A model generated the notes under the pieces. It saw only the letters and a list, made by a program, of their open reading frames with translations, did not search any database and was not told where the DNA came from. A program made the translations under genes and the position numbers. Below, piece by piece: positions 17,319 to 26,537 of a DNA stretch of 64,000 bases; position 1 is the first letter of the stretch; each line of letters starts with the position of its first letter. Location of the stretch: positions 62,001-126,000 of the forward strand of contig NZ_CAJYCN010000006.1 of NCBI RefSeq assembly GCF_913566895.1, given 5' to 3'. The stretch is from Listeria ilorinensis (GTDB lineage Bacteria; Bacillota; Bacilli; Lactobacillales; Listeriaceae).

Positions 17319-17702
17319 ATGTTCTATCTATATGTGGGCGTTTTTAGTGCGCTCGGCGGTATGAGTCGCTATGCCATCAGTCTGATCTTGCCAGCCACGA
17401 CTTTTCCGATAGCCACATTAACAGTCAATTTGCTAGGCTGTTTCTTGCTTGCCATCGTCAACCAGATGCTTGCTGAAAATGAAAAAATTCCAGCGGCACT
17501 TATAGCTGGAATGGGAACTGGTTTTGTGGGGGCCTTCACCACTTTTTCATCCTTCAGTGTGGATAATATCCGTTTGCTGACAGCTGGTCATTACGGGATT
17601 GCAATCAGCTACATGGTAATCAGTATGGTAGGGGGGCTGTTGATGGTGCAACTCGGCTATAAAGTTGCGGCGAAGTATCGGACAAGGAGGAGAGCGGTAT
17701 GA
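17319..17702 (+). CDS. crcB: Fluoride channel CrcB/FluC, copy 1
   Basis: 127 residues, four membrane helices, small dual-topology-type fluoride exporter. Signatures: GGMSRYAIS near the N-terminus, the pore Asn in VNLLGCF, and GFVGAFTTFSSFS with the phenylalanine-box and TM3-break region. Start is ATG 17319 after GGAGGG; the upstream in-frame TTG at 17304 overlaps the ribosome site. Its stop overlaps the start of a second crcB by 4 nt, and the pair is controlled by the fluoride riboswitch. Two-gene arrangements usually give heterodimers of oppositely oriented subunits. Confidence 0.93.
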   Translation: MFYLYVGVFSALGGMSRYAISLILPATTFPIATLTVNLLGCFLLAIVNQMLAENEKIPAALIAGMGTGFVGAFTTFSSFSVDNIRLLTAGHYGIAISYMVISMVGGLLMVQLGYKVAAKYRTRRRAV

Positions 17703-18058
17703 GCTCATTTTTATTAGTCGGCATTGGGGCAGCATTTGGTGGCATGACGCGTTACGGATTGTCCGCATTCATCAAAAGAAGGTGCCCAACTGATTTTCCG
17801 GTGGCGACGTTTTTCATCAACCTAAGCGGTTCGTTTTTGCTAGGTTTTCTGATCTCATCTGGGGCAAGTGAAATCTGGCAGCTCCTGCTTGGAACAGGTT
17901 TTATGGGCGGCTATACAACATTTTCAACCTTTAAAGTGGAAAATATCGAACTACATCTTCAAAAGAAAACGGCTGTTATGTCCAGTTATTTGCTCCTCTC
18001 CTATACGCTAGGACTCGGTTGTGCGGCAGTTGGCATGTTTCTTGGTCAAATTGTATAA
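17699..18058 (+). CDS. crcB: Fluoride channel CrcB/FluC, copy 2
   Basis: 119 residues, four membrane helices, with GGMTRYGLS, FINLSGSF (pore Asn) and GFMGGYTTFSTFK. ATGA overlap with copy 1 shows translational coupling. Expected partner subunit in an antiparallel heterodimer that exports fluoride. Confidence 0.93.
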   Translation: MSSFLLVGIGAAFGGMTRYGLSAFIKRRCPTDFPVATFFINLSGSFLLGFLISSGASEIWQLLLGTGFMGGYTTFSTFKVENIELHLQKKTAVMSSYLLLSYTLGLGCAAVGMFLGQIV

Positions 18059-18146
18059 GATTTATTTAAGATTGACCCAAAAGGTGTTGAGCCAAGATCG
18101 ACTGCGTGCTATATTTAAAAAAGAAGAACCTAGAAAGGAAAAACAC

Positions 18147-18512
18147 ATGAAAAAGCTCCTGATTCCGCTGATGATTTTGATTGTCCTGTTAACTGGTTGC
18201 GGAAATGATGATACTGTTCCGGCCGTTTCTTTTACAGGAAAAATAACGGATGTCTCTAGCCTTCAAAATACTGGTGATTTACAGGCGGAAGGGATATTGA
18301 GTTGGAATGGAGAGGCGGAAAAGGATGCACGTTCGCTGACGATTAGCATCGATTCCTCCACAGCCATTACGGATCAAACAGGAAAAACCATTAAATCAAC
18401 AGCGCTTAAAAACGAACAAAATTTTACTGCCACATTCTCCGCTGACACAAAAGTAGTTTCTCCTTCTCCTGGCAAGCTTTCAACAGCTGCCCTCACATTG
18501 AAACTTCAGTAA
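18147..18512 (+). CDS. Small lipoprotein of unknown function
   Basis: 121 residues from ATG 18147 (AGAAAGGA upstream); a longer frame from 18021 overlaps crcB copy 2 and lacks a site. Signal peptide with lipobox LTGC (Cys18). The mature part is a beta-rich Ser/Thr-rich domain (KITDVSSLQ..., DSSTAI) without a recognised family. It follows crcB by 88 bp and may be co-transcribed, though it may be unrelated to fluoride. Confidence 0.75.
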   Translation: MKKLLIPLMILIVLLTGCGNDDTVPAVSFTGKITDVSSLQNTGDLQAEGILSWNGEAEKDARSLTISIDSSTAITDQTGKTIKSTALKNEQNFTATFSADTKVVSPSPGKLSTAALTLKLQ

Positions 18513-18517
18513 AAAAG

Positions 18518-18571
18518 AACTGGCAATACGATTAGACTATTTAGTTTATATCCGTATTGTCGGTTTTTTTG
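18518..18571 (+). terminator. Terminator after the small lipoprotein
   Basis: AACTGGCAATACG (18518-18530) pairs with CGTATTGTCGGTT (18553-18565), one mismatch, then T6. Confidence 0.8.
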
Positions 18572-18706
18572 CGAATAGAATCCTCTTTTATAAGTAAACG
18601 CTTTTTAATTGTGTCCATTTTTTTACAATTTGGTATCTATATTGTTTCTATCTTATAGATATGCTAGGTTTAAAAGGAGCGGATTTATTACATAGGAGGG
18701 AACAGG

Positions 18707-19825
18707 ATGAAGAAAAAAGGGTTATTGATTGCCATGCTTTTCAGTTTGGTAATGATTCTTGCGGCATGTGGGGAGTCAGCGCAGGAAAAATTTATCGCGG
18801 CGTTTGACAGCGACAACGAATTACCAGATCAAAACACACAGAAAGTAACGTTGAAAATGGATGAATTAAGCTTCAATGGTATGGAAGCCTCAGAGCAAAC
18901 GACTGCTAATATGCTGAAAGATATGTCATTCAGCGCACAAATTTCGACCGACAAAAAAGCAGAACGTTCTGAAGCGAAACTGTCACTTGATTCAAACGGT
19001 CTCGTTCAGTTTACAGCAGGGCTGGATGTGTTGACAAATGACAAAACGGGTGAAGCATATATCGCCTTGAAAGATTTGGTTGAGCCGGATGACAACTTAA
19101 AAACACTGCTTGACCAAGCCACGAATGGAGCCTATTCAGAAGTCATTGCTGAGCATCCGGATTTGAAAGATAAATATCTCAGCAGCTCAGAGCTTGCGAG
19201 TCTAACAGGAGCGGAGCAGGAACCGGTATCGGATTCTGTTCTCAAGGCGAGCGAAGATTTGCGCAAACAAATGCTTGCCATGATGAAAGACTATTTCGGC
19301 AAGTTTGAAGAAGATCGTTTTAAAGAAGATGATAATGGTGTTATTTCTGTGACGCTGAATAAAGCTGATGCGGTTTCATTTATAGGAGAACTCGAGAAAT
19401 TTTTTGCTAAAGATAGTGTGAAAAAAGAGATGAAGACGATCCTTGAATCACAAGGAGCTGTCACGGACTTCAATACCGAGTATCAAAATATCATTGATGG
19501 CTTGAAAGAAGCCAATAAAGCACTAAAAGAAAATAAATCCACCGATGCGAAAATCAAAGTGGAACTGACGCCGGACAAGGATAAAGGCTTCAAGAAAGTC
19601 ACTATCAAAACAAACTTCTCCGATAAAAAAGACAGCTCCCAGAAAGTCGGATTTACCATGCGTGTTGAAAATCTGGATTACCAAAAAGTAGCCGATCTGC
19701 CCAAAGCCGATCAAATTGTATCAAATGATGAATTCCAGCAAATCGTACAGGAAATCGTCATCAAAATGATCTATGGGGACGATTTTGACACAAGCAACTA
19801 CGACTTCAGCGAAAACGGACTTTGA
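18707..19825 (+). CDS. Cell-surface lipoprotein of unknown function
   Basis: 372 residues. Signal peptide with lipobox LAAC (Cys21) and ribosome site AGGAGGGAACAGG. The mature region is charged and mixed alpha/beta, with repeats of the type TADV/STDAKIKVELTP and a central helical block (about 160-290). It resembles the LolA/LppX-like lipoproteins common in Listeria and Bacillus, but I cannot name the family. Listeria has, as I recall, a lipoprotein gene at the same place upstream of the tsa operon. Monocistronic. Confidence 0.8.
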   Translation: MKKKGLLIAMLFSLVMILAACGESAQEKFIAAFDSDNELPDQNTQKVTLKMDELSFNGMEASEQTTANMLKDMSFSAQISTDKKAERSEAKLSLDSNGLVQFTAGLDVLTNDKTGEAYIALKDLVEPDDNLKTLLDQATNGAYSEVIAEHPDLKDKYLSSSELASLTGAEQEPVSDSVLKASEDLRKQMLAMMKDYFGKFEEDRFKEDDNGVISVTLNKADAVSFIGELEKFFAKDSVKKEMKTILESQGAVTDFNTEYQNIIDGLKEANKALKENKSTDAKIKVELTPDKDKGFKKVTIKTNFSDKKDSSQKVGFTMRVENLDYQKVADLPKADQIVSNDEFQQIVQEIVIKMIYGDDFDTSNYDFSENGL

Positions 19826-19832
19826 TCCAGCC

Positions 19833-19869
19833 AGCCGAAACCTCTCTTTAAAGGGTTTCGGCTTTTTTG
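19833..19869 (+). terminator. Terminator after the 372-residue lipoprotein
   Basis: AGCCGAAACC (19833-19842) / GGTTTCGGCT (19854-19863) then T6. Confidence 0.88.
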
Positions 19870-19943
19870 TGCGTCCGATTTTATTCAACTATCGTGCGCT
19901 TTATGGTATGATATGAGAAGAAAATAATGGATAGGTGAAGAAA

Positions 19944-20417
19944 ATGAAGCGGAACAAAGCGACACGTGCAGAACAGGAAACGACCGCAATTGCAGAAAGA
20001 ATCGGGCGACTTTTACAGGCAGGTGATCTCATCTTGCTTGAAGGAGACCTTGGAGCAGGGAAGACCACTTTTACGAAAGGACTTGCTAGGGGTCTGGATA
20101 TTGAGCAAATGATCAAAAGTCCGACGTTTACCATCATTCGTGAATATAAGCGCGGCAAGCTACCGCTTTACCATATGGATGTTTATCGGCTTGAAGAAAT
20201 GGGGGGCGATGATTTAGGCTTCGAAGAATATCTCGATGGCGATGGCGTCACGGTGATTGAATGGGCACAGTTTATTGCCGACCTTTTGCCAGAGGAGTTC
20301 TTAAAGATTACGATCAGACGAACAGGCGATGAATCGAGAGAACTTGAATTTGATGCGCATGGAGCACATTACTGTCAACTCATAACGGAGGTTTTGGAAA
20401 ATGATACTCGGGATTGA
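19944..20417 (+). CDS. tsaE: tRNA t6A biosynthesis ATPase TsaE
   Basis: 157 residues. P-loop GDLGAGKTT (Walker A) and the family motif SPTF, followed by HMDVYRLEE, identify TsaE (YjeE), the ATPase that supports threonylcarbamoyl transfer to A37 of ANN-decoding tRNAs with TsaB and TsaD. I use ATG 19944 because TAGGTGA lies at proper spacing; an in-frame GTG at 19935 falls inside that site. First gene of tsaE-tsaB-rimI-tsaD; the next gene overlaps it by 17 nt. Confidence 0.95.
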   Translation: MKRNKATRAEQETTAIAERIGRLLQAGDLILLEGDLGAGKTTFTKGLARGLDIEQMIKSPTFTIIREYKRGKLPLYHMDVYRLEEMGGDDLGFEEYLDGDGVTVIEWAQFIADLLPEEFLKITIRRTGDESRELEFDAHGAHYCQLITEVLENDTRD

Positions 20418-21093
20418 TACCTCAACAGATACCATGTCGATCGCCCTTTATCAAGAGGGAACGATTTTAGGAGAATATACAACCAATCTAAAGAAAAATC
20501 ACAGCGTGCGGCTGCTTCCTGCAATCCAAACACTGCTGGAAGAATGCAACGCAAAGCCTCATGATTTGACAAAAATAGCGGTGAGTGAAGGGCCGGGCTC
20601 TTATACTGGACTGAGAATCGGTGTTACGGTTGCGAAAACACTTGCTTGGGATCTGGCTATTCCACTTGTTGGGATCTCGTCGTTAGAGGTTTTAGCTGCT
20701 TCTGGTCGTTATTTCAATGGGAAAATCGTACCGTTGATGGATGCGCGACGGGGGAATGTCTATGCCGGTATTTATGAAGCAGGGGAGAACGGTTTTATCC
20801 AAGTACATGCAGATCAACATATTTCGCTTGCTGAACTTCTTACTTATTTGGAGGAAAAGAAACAGCCGGTCCTTTTCATTGGGCAGCTGTCCGCCGCTTT
20901 CCACGAACAGATCAGCGCGGCGCTCGGTGATCAGGCGACTCTGTCTGAACCACCATACGCCTATGCCCGGGGAGGTACGCTGACTTGGCTAGCCGAACAG
21001 AAAGAAGGCGTTCCCGTTCATACCTTTGTTCCGACCTATTTAAAACTAGCGGAAGCTGAAAGCAAGTGGCTTGAAGCGAGGAAAGAACCATGA
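20401..21093 (+). CDS. tsaB: tRNA t6A biosynthesis protein TsaB
   Basis: 230 residues of the ASKHA fold: N-terminal ILGIDTSTDTMSIALY, then EGPGSYTGLRIG, the characteristic TsaB phosphate-like loop. It lacks the metal-binding HxxxH of TsaD, as expected for the partner subunit. Start overlaps the end of tsaE; ribosome site GGAGG within tsaE. Acts in the TsaBDE complex. Confidence 0.95.
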   Translation: MILGIDTSTDTMSIALYQEGTILGEYTTNLKKNHSVRLLPAIQTLLEECNAKPHDLTKIAVSEGPGSYTGLRIGVTVAKTLAWDLAIPLVGISSLEVLAASGRYFNGKIVPLMDARRGNVYAGIYEAGENGFIQVHADQHISLAELLTYLEEKKQPVLFIGQLSAAFHEQISAALGDQATLSEPPYAYARGGTLTWLAEQKEGVPVHTFVPTYLKLAEAESKWLEARKEP

Positions 21094-21536
21094 GTTTTTC
21101 TTTTCGGGAAGCAGATCTTGCAGATGCTGCACAGCTGGCAGCGATCGAGCAGCTTGTATTTACGACCCCGTGGACAGAAGAGGCCTTCCAAAGTGAATTT
21201 CAAACCAATCAGTATGCCCATTATCTGCTACTTGAGCAGGATGGGGAAATTGTCGGTTATGCGGGCATTTGGCGTGTGTTGGACGAAGGGCATATCACCA
21301 ATATTGCCGTGAAACCGGACTATCAGGGCCAGCATCTTGGCGAAGCACTTTTGCGAGAGCTGTTGCATGAAGCGGTCGAAGAAGGTGTCTTGCGGGTAAC
21401 ACTTGAGGTCCGCGTTTCTAATAAAAAGGCTCAAAATCTTTATCGCAAATTAAATTTTCAAAATGGAGCGCTCCGTAGACGGTACTATCCGGATAATGCG
21501 GAAGATGCGCTGGTAATGTGGGTGGATTTATCATGA
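21090..21536 (+). CDS. rimI: Ribosomal protein S18 alanine N-acetyltransferase RimI
   Basis: 148 residues, GNAT fold. Typical RimI segments: [20 protein letters not shown] (acetyl-CoA-binding loop) and [19 protein letters not shown] near the C-terminus. Overlaps tsaB and tsaD by 4 nt each, the conserved Firmicutes order. Acetylates the N-terminus of ribosomal S18, or possibly other proteins. Confidence 0.93.
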   Translation: MSFSFREADLADAAQLAAIEQLVFTTPWTEEAFQSEFQTNQYAHYLLLEQDGEIVGYAGIWRVLDEGHITNIAVKPDYQGQHLGEALLRELLHEAVEEGVLRVTLEVRVSNKKAQNLYRKLNFQNGALRRRYYPDNAEDALVMWVDLS

Positions 21537-22558
21537 CAAAAAAACAAACTTTGCTGCTCGGAATCGAATCCAGCTGTGATGAAACAGCTGCTTCAGTAGT
21601 CAAAAACGGGCGCGAAATACAATCAAATGTGGTGGCTTCTCAAATCGAAAGTCATAAGCGTTTCGGCGGTGTTGTGCCGGAAATCGCCTCACGACATCAT
21701 GTTGAGCAAATCACTCTGGTAATTGAAGAAGCGCTGCAGCAGGCGGAAGTCAAGCTGGATGATCTGGATGCTATTGCCGTTACAGAAGGTCCCGGACTTG
21801 TTGGTGCGTTGTTGATCGGCGTCAATGCGGCTAAAACACTGGCTTTCTCACACGACTTACCTTTGATCGGGGTTCATCATATTGCCGGTCATATCTATGC
21901 AAACCGGTTCGAAAAAGAAATGGTCTTCCCGCTTCTGGCGCTCGTTGTCAGCGGTGGTCACACAGAACTCGTTTTGATGCGCGGTCACAATCAATTCGAG
22001 ATTATCGGAGAAACACGTGATGATGCAGCAGGCGAGGCTTACGATAAGGTCGCACGTTCACTAGGCCTTTCTTATCCTGGTGGGGTACAGATCGATCGAT
22101 TGGCAAAAGAAGGGGAGGATACCTTTCATTTTCCGCGAGCAATGATCGACGACCCTAGTTACGATTTCAGTTTTAGTGGCTTAAAATCAGCCTTTATTAA
22201 TCAGTTGCATAATATGCGCCAAAAAAATCTCGAACCAAATCCAGCCGATATGGCAGCCAGTTTTCAGGCAAGCGTCGTGGATGTCCTAGTGACGAAGACG
22301 ATTCGTGCTGCTAAAGAGTTTCAAGTCAAGCAACTTCTTTTGGCAGGTGGTGTAGCAGCGAATCAAGGACTGCGTGAGCGCCTGATGCAGGAAGTCGAAA
22401 CAGAACTTCCAAATCTCGAACTGCTTATCCCACCGCTTTCGCTTTGCGGTGACAACGCGGCCATGATTGCAGCTGCCGGCACAGTATCTTTTGAAGAAGG
22501 CAGACGAGCTGATCTCGCAATGAATGCTGAACCCGGATTGCTATTTGAGGATCTATAA
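21533..22558 (+). CDS. tsaD: tRNA N6-adenosine threonylcarbamoyltransferase TsaD
   Basis: 341 residues from ATG 21533 (ATGA overlap with rimI; GGTGG upstream). ASKHA fold with [10 protein letters not shown], the iron-binding [16 protein letters not shown] and the C-terminal GGVAAN / DNAAMIA motifs. Catalytic subunit transferring the threonylcarbamoyl group to A37 of tRNA. Last gene of the operon, followed by a bidirectional terminator. Confidence 0.96.
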   Translation: MTKKQTLLLGIESSCDETAASVVKNGREIQSNVVASQIESHKRFGGVVPEIASRHHVEQITLVIEEALQQAEVKLDDLDAIAVTEGPGLVGALLIGVNAAKTLAFSHDLPLIGVHHIAGHIYANRFEKEMVFPLLALVVSGGHTELVLMRGHNQFEIIGETRDDAAGEAYDKVARSLGLSYPGGVQIDRLAKEGEDTFHFPRAMIDDPSYDFSFSGLKSAFINQLHNMRQKNLEPNPADMAASFQASVVDVLVTKTIRAAKEFQVKQLLLAGGVAANQGLRERLMQEVETELPNLELLIPPLSLCGDNAAMIAAAGTVSFEEGRRADLAMNAEPGLLFEDL

Positions 22559-22561
22559 AAA

Positions 22562-22618
22562 ACCCCCACAGATCGAGAATTTTGCCAGATCGGGCAAAAG
22601 TACTCTTTCTGTGGGGTG
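22562..22618. terminator. Bidirectional terminator tsaD / ABC-F gene
   Basis: ACCCCCACAG near 22562 pairs with CTGTGGGGTG near 22609-22618; an inner hairpin TTTTGCC/GGCAAAA is also present. Confidence 0.7.
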
Positions 22619-22626
22619 TTTTGTTA

Positions 22627-24582
22627 TCAGGAAAGCTGCTCCAGCTCTTCGCTGACCACCGTCCAATCTTCCATTAAAGCACCGGAAGCCTCCTTTAGCA
22701 CATCCAGTTCTTGCGTGATTGCATAACTCTTTTCATGGTCATTAAAAACCTCTGGAAGCGTCAGCTGTTCTTCTAATTGCCCGATTTTCAAGTCAGTTTC
22801 TTCCATCTGCAGCTCTAGCTCTTCCAATTTTCGCGATAGTTTTCGCAGCTGCTTTTGTACATCTTTACTTTGTTTATAAGCCGCCTTACTTGAAGAAAGT
22901 TCTTTTTCAGTGGCCAGTCCAAGTGTCTCTTGTTCTTCCTCCGCCAGCCGTTTCAATTCTTCCGCCTCAGCAAGTTTTTCCTGGTAATAATCATAGTCGC
23001 CCAAGTAAACCGTTGTCTTCGTTTGACTTAGCTCGACAACTTTTGTCGCGATTCGGTTGATAAAGTAGCGATCATGGGAAACAAAAAGAATCGTCCCCTC
23101 AAAGTCGATCAGCGCCGCTTCAAGCACTTCCTTACTTTCAATATCGAGATGGTTGGTCGGCTCGTCAAGGATTAGCACGTTTGCACCGAGTAGCGTCAGT
23201 TTGGCCAGTGCCAGCCGGGCTTTCTCACCACCGCTGAGCGAATGGACAATTTTGAGCACATCATCTTCGGAAAACAGAAAATTACCAAGCGTCGTCCGAA
23301 TCTCCTGTTCCACAAGTTCCGGATAGTCATCCCAAAGCTCCTGCAAGACTGTTTTGCCAGAGGACAGTTTCGCCTGCTCCTGATCGTAATAACCGATTTT
23401 GACGCCTGTTCCGAACGTAAAATTGCCTGCCAGTACTGGCAAGTCACCTGTCAGTGTCTTAAGCAGTGTCGATTTACCGATACCGTTTGGTCCAACGAGT
23501 GCAATGCTGTCGCCGCGACTGATATCAAATCGAATATTTGTTGCGATGTCCGGCCGATCCGAATAGCCGATCGTGAGGTCGTGTACTGCTAGAACTTCCT
23601 TCCCAGTCGGACGCTCAAAACGGAATCCAAAATGTGCCGCTTTTTCATCTCCTTGCGGGCGATCAAGCCGTTCCATCCGGTCGAGCTGTTTCCGCCTACT
23701 TTGGGCTCGCTTTGTCGTTGAGGCCCGTACGATATTACGCGCCACAAAATCCTCCAGCTTGGCGATCTTAGTCTGCTGCTTGTCGAATTCCTTCCATTCC
23801 TGCTCCAATTTTGCTTTTTTCTGTTCTAGGAAGCGGCTGTAATTTCCAGCATAGTGTTCTATTTTATGGCGACTGATTTCATATACCTGATTGGCCACTT
23901 TGTCCAAAAAGTAGCGGTCATGGGAGACGATCAAAAGCGCTCCGTTATAATTTTGCAAGTATGTCTCTAACCAGCGAAGCGTCTCAATGTCCAAATGATT
24001 GGTTGGTTCGTCGAGAATCAGCACGTCCTGTTTGGAAAGAAGAAGTTTGGCAAGTGCCAATCGCGTCTTCTGTCCGCCGCTCAGTGAGGCAATCAGCTTA
24101 TCAAAATCCTCCTGATAAAACCGCAAACCGTGCAGTACCGAGCGGATTTCTGCCTCATACTGATAGCCGCCTAGTTCTTTAAACTGGTGTTGCATCTCAT
24201 CATATGTCGTAAGAACTTGCTGATAGGCTTCTGGGGAATCATAGAGGGCATGGTCGCCTAATTTTTCCTCCACAGCCCGTAAGTCCTGTTCCATCTGCCG
24301 TAAAGTATCAAAAACTGTCAGCATTTCATTCCAAATCGTTCGGCTGGACTCAAGACCCGTATTTTGTGCCAGATAGCCAATCTCAACTTGTTTAGGCTTT
24401 GAGATCAAACCGCTGTCATAGCTCATTTGTCCGGCAATAATTTTGAGTAGGGTTGATTTTCCTGCTCCATTACGCCCGACAAGTGCAATGCGATCATTTG
24501 TCTTAACTTCCAATTTAATATTTTCTAAAATCGGTTCTGCACCGAAGAATTTTGTAATTTGTTGAACCTGTAATAAAATCAT
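22627..24582 (-). CDS. ABC-F family ATPase (YdiF-like)
   Basis: 651 residues, no membrane segments. Two ABC domains in tandem: GRNGAGKST and LSGGQKTRLALAKLL with LDEPTNHLD; then GPNGIGKST, LSGGEKARLALAKL and LDEPTNHLD. An interdomain linker with basic KRAQSRRKQLDRME lies between them, and a C-terminal coiled coil (about 550-640) follows. This layout belongs to ABC-F translation factors that act on the ribosome rather than transporters. The C-terminal coiled coil and housekeeping position (between tsaD and rex) favour YdiF over an antibiotic-resistance ABC-F, but this is inference. Confidence 0.93.
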   Translation of the reverse strand: MILLQVQQITKFFGAEPILENIKLEVKTNDRIALVGRNGAGKSTLLKIIAGQMSYDSGLISKPKQVEIGYLAQNTGLESSRTIWNEMLTVFDTLRQMEQDLRAVEEKLGDHALYDSPEAYQQVLTTYDEMQHQFKELGGYQYEAEIRSVLHGLRFYQEDFDKLIASLSGGQKTRLALAKLLLSKQDVLILDEPTNHLDIETLRWLETYLQNYNGALLIVSHDRYFLDKVANQVYEISRHKIEHYAGNYSRFLEQKKAKLEQEWKEFDKQQTKIAKLEDFVARNIVRASTTKRAQSRRKQLDRMERLDRPQGDEKAAHFGFRFERPTGKEVLAVHDLTIGYSDRPDIATNIRFDISRGDSIALVGPNGIGKSTLLKTLTGDLPVLAGNFTFGTGVKIGYYDQEQAKLSSGKTVLQELWDDYPELVEQEIRTTLGNFLFSEDDVLKIVHSLSGGEKARLALAKLTLLGANVLILDEPTNHLDIESKEVLEAALIDFEGTILFVSHDRYFINRIATKVVELSQTKTTVYLGDYDYYQEKLAEAEELKRLAEEEQETLGLATEKELSSSKAAYKQSKDVQKQLRKLSRKLEELELQMEETDLKIGQLEEQLTLPEVFNDHEKSYAITQELDVLKEASGALMEDWTVVSEELEQLS

Positions 24583-24670
24583 CGTTTTAAACTCCTAGTC
24601 CTCATTTCATTCTATATATAAGTGTATCGTAAAGGCAGGAAGCTTGCAATGATCGCACATTCACGAAATC

Positions 24671-24730
24671 GAAGACCGGTTTGTGAAACGATCATGTGAA
24701 ATTAGTAGCAATATTTGTGATTTTAAGTTA
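24671..24730. promoter_or_regulatory. Cluster of TTTGTGA half-sites upstream of rex
   Basis: TTTGTGAAACGATCATGTGAAAT (from about 24680) and ATTTGTGATTTT (from about 24712) repeat the TTGTGA half of a Rex operator. None forms a full TTGTGAAnnnnTTCACAA palindrome. The rest of 24583-24925 is AT-rich. Confidence 0.3.
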
Positions 24731-24799
24731 AAATTGGGGTAATAGCTAACGTTAAGTAGCATCTATGCAAAACTTTTAACTGATCAATGAGCAAAAAGA

Positions 24800-24829
24800 T
24801 TGTGCATTGCTTGTGAAATGTTTATAGTA
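24800..24829 (+). promoter_or_regulatory. rex promoter with Rex-like half operator in the spacer
   Basis: TTGTGC (24800-24805), 17-bp spacer, TATAGT (24823-24828). TTGTGAAATGTTTATA (24811-24826) lies across spacer and -10, matching the left half of a Rex box, so autoregulation by NADH is plausible but unproven. Confidence 0.45.
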
Positions 24830-24925
24830 AGAAGGCAAGCATGTGAATGTGAGAACAGCTTTCATTACTTGCATCCATAAGCAATCAAAAGAATTTATTT
24901 TTTAGGAAGAAGGGAAATTGGAATT

Positions 24926-25570
24926 ATGATGGAGGAAACGACTAAGATTCCACAAGCTACAGCCAAGCGTTTGCCGCTATATCACCGCTATCTGAAATAT
25001 TTACACGAGTCGGGTAAAGAACGTGTCTCATCTGCTGAACTGAGTGAAGCAGTGAAAGTTGATTCTGCTACGATTCGTCGTGATTTTTCATACTTTGGTG
25101 CGCTTGGTAAAAAAGGATACGGCTATAATGTGTCCTACATACTGGACTTCTTCAGTAAAACACTTAGCCAGGACAAACAGACCAATGTTGCGATCGTGGG
25201 GGTAGGTAACCTTGGTACAGCACTTTTGCATTACAATTTTATGAAAAACAACAATATTAAAATCGTTGCTGCATTTGATGTGGATCCAGCAAAAGTAGGG
25301 AGCGTGCAGCAGGAGATCCCAATTTATCATTTAAATGATATGGAAGAGATTTTGCGCGACAATCATGTAGAAGTTGTCATTTTGACTGTCCCTTCTGATG
25401 AAGCACAGGCAACGGTTGACAAGCTGTTGGCTGCTGATGTGAAAGGGATTTTAAACTTTACACCAGCGCGTATCAGTGTGCCAAAACAAGTTCGGGTTCA
25501 CCATATTGATTTGACAACAGAACTGCAGACATTAATCTATTTCTTGGAAAATTATCCTTCAAAAAATTGA
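24926..25570 (+). CDS. rex: Redox-sensing transcriptional repressor Rex
   Basis: 214 residues. The N-terminal winged helix (residues about 1-80, with [20 protein letters not shown] as recognition region) is followed by a Rossmann NAD(H)-binding domain with [10 protein letters not shown] and FDVDPAKVG. The C-terminal swapped helix ends LIYFLENY. Represses fermentation and anaerobic genes when NADH is low (family knowledge). Monocistronic, with half-operator-like TTGTGA motifs upstream. Confidence 0.96.
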   Translation: MMEETTKIPQATAKRLPLYHRYLKYLHESGKERVSSAELSEAVKVDSATIRRDFSYFGALGKKGYGYNVSYILDFFSKTLSQDKQTNVAIVGVGNLGTALLHYNFMKNNNIKIVAAFDVDPAKVGSVQQEIPIYHLNDMEEILRDNHVEVVILTVPSDEAQATVDKLLAADVKGILNFTPARISVPKQVRVHHIDLTTELQTLIYFLENYPSKN

Positions 25571-25578
25571 GTGTTTGG

Positions 25579-25616
25579 AAGGTCTTTTCTCTTTCTTGAG
25601 AAAAGATCTTTTTTTG
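25579..25616 (+). terminator. Terminator after rex
   Basis: AAGGTCTTTTCTC (25579-25591) pairs with GAGAAAAGATCTT (25598-25610), then T run. Confidence 0.88.
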
Positions 25617-25756
25617 GATTGGTGTTTTTGATTTTCGGGTATGGAAAAGGCAGAGAAGCTCATACTTTGGGCTGAAAATCGCCTATTCAGACAGAAAAAA
25701 GGTGATTTTCTGTTATAATGGCATTTAGTTCATCAATAGAATAGGAGTGAGGGAAA

Positions 25757-26475
25757 ATGTTGAAACGGCTTAAATGGACGCAGTGGATTGCCTTATTCAT
25801 TTTTGTTTCAATGGGGGTTTCATTTTTTTATACGCTTTTTGAAGTATTCACTGCACCGGTCAAGCAACCTGCATCAGGACCATCTGTTACACTTCGTAGC
25901 GATTATTTGTTCCTGCTGCTCGAAATTATTCTGGGCATGGTGATTCTTGCTTTACCGTCCATCCTTGCCCGACGATTCAATTTGAGATTCCGGGTCTCGT
26001 TTATATCTTATTTGTGATTTTCCTGTACGGTGCGATTTATCTAGGTACGATTCAGCAGTTCTATTCTAGTGTCCCTCATTGGGATAAAATTCTACATATT
26101 TTCAGTGGTGCGATGCTCGGCGCGATCGGTTTTTCTTTTATCAGCATTCTGAATGCCAATGGTAAAGTCGTCAAAGAAATGAAACCTGGTTTTCTAGCTG
26201 TTTTTGCGTTTTGTTTTGCTGTCACACTTGGTGCATTTTGGGAAGTATATGAGTATACATTTGACGGACTTTTGGGTCTAAATATGCAGCGCTTTGAAAC
26301 ATCTGGAGGAACGCCACTTGTTGGACGGGCGGTGCTTCAAGATACGATGGGGGATATCATTGTTGATATACTCGGGGCGCTTGTTCTTTCGATCATTGGT
26401 TATTTGGCACTGAAAAAAGGCAAGCCATGGATGAAACAATTTGAGTTTCACCGGAAAGAGTGGAAAAAGAAATAG
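25757..26475 (+). pseudogene. Integral membrane protein gene split by a one-base frameshift
   Basis: Two adjacent frames, 25757-26017 (86 codons) and 26014-26475 (153 codons), together read as one polytopic membrane protein of about 239 residues with six hydrophobic segments. Near 25980-26013 the second frame continues sensibly as EIPGLVYILFVIFLYGAIYL, so the break lies around TTTGAGATTCC (about 25980-25990), consistent with loss of one base. The second half carries PHWDKILHIFSGAMLG and GAFWEVYEY, typical of DUF2238/YjdF-like membrane proteins. Either a real pseudogene or a sequencing error. Ribosome site AGGAGTGAGG precedes the ATG. Confidence 0.75.
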
Positions 26476-26482
26476 GCAGAAG

Positions 26483-26534
26483 AAAAGCCCTTATCAAAGG
26501 ACGTGTTAGGACGGACTTCTTGATAAGGGCTTTT
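26483..26534. terminator. Bidirectional terminator between frameshifted gene and ltaP-like gene
   Basis: AAAAGCCCTTATCAA (26483-26497) and TTGATAAGGGCTTTT (26520-26534), 15-bp perfect stem. Confidence 0.9.
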
Positions 26535-26537
26535 TTA

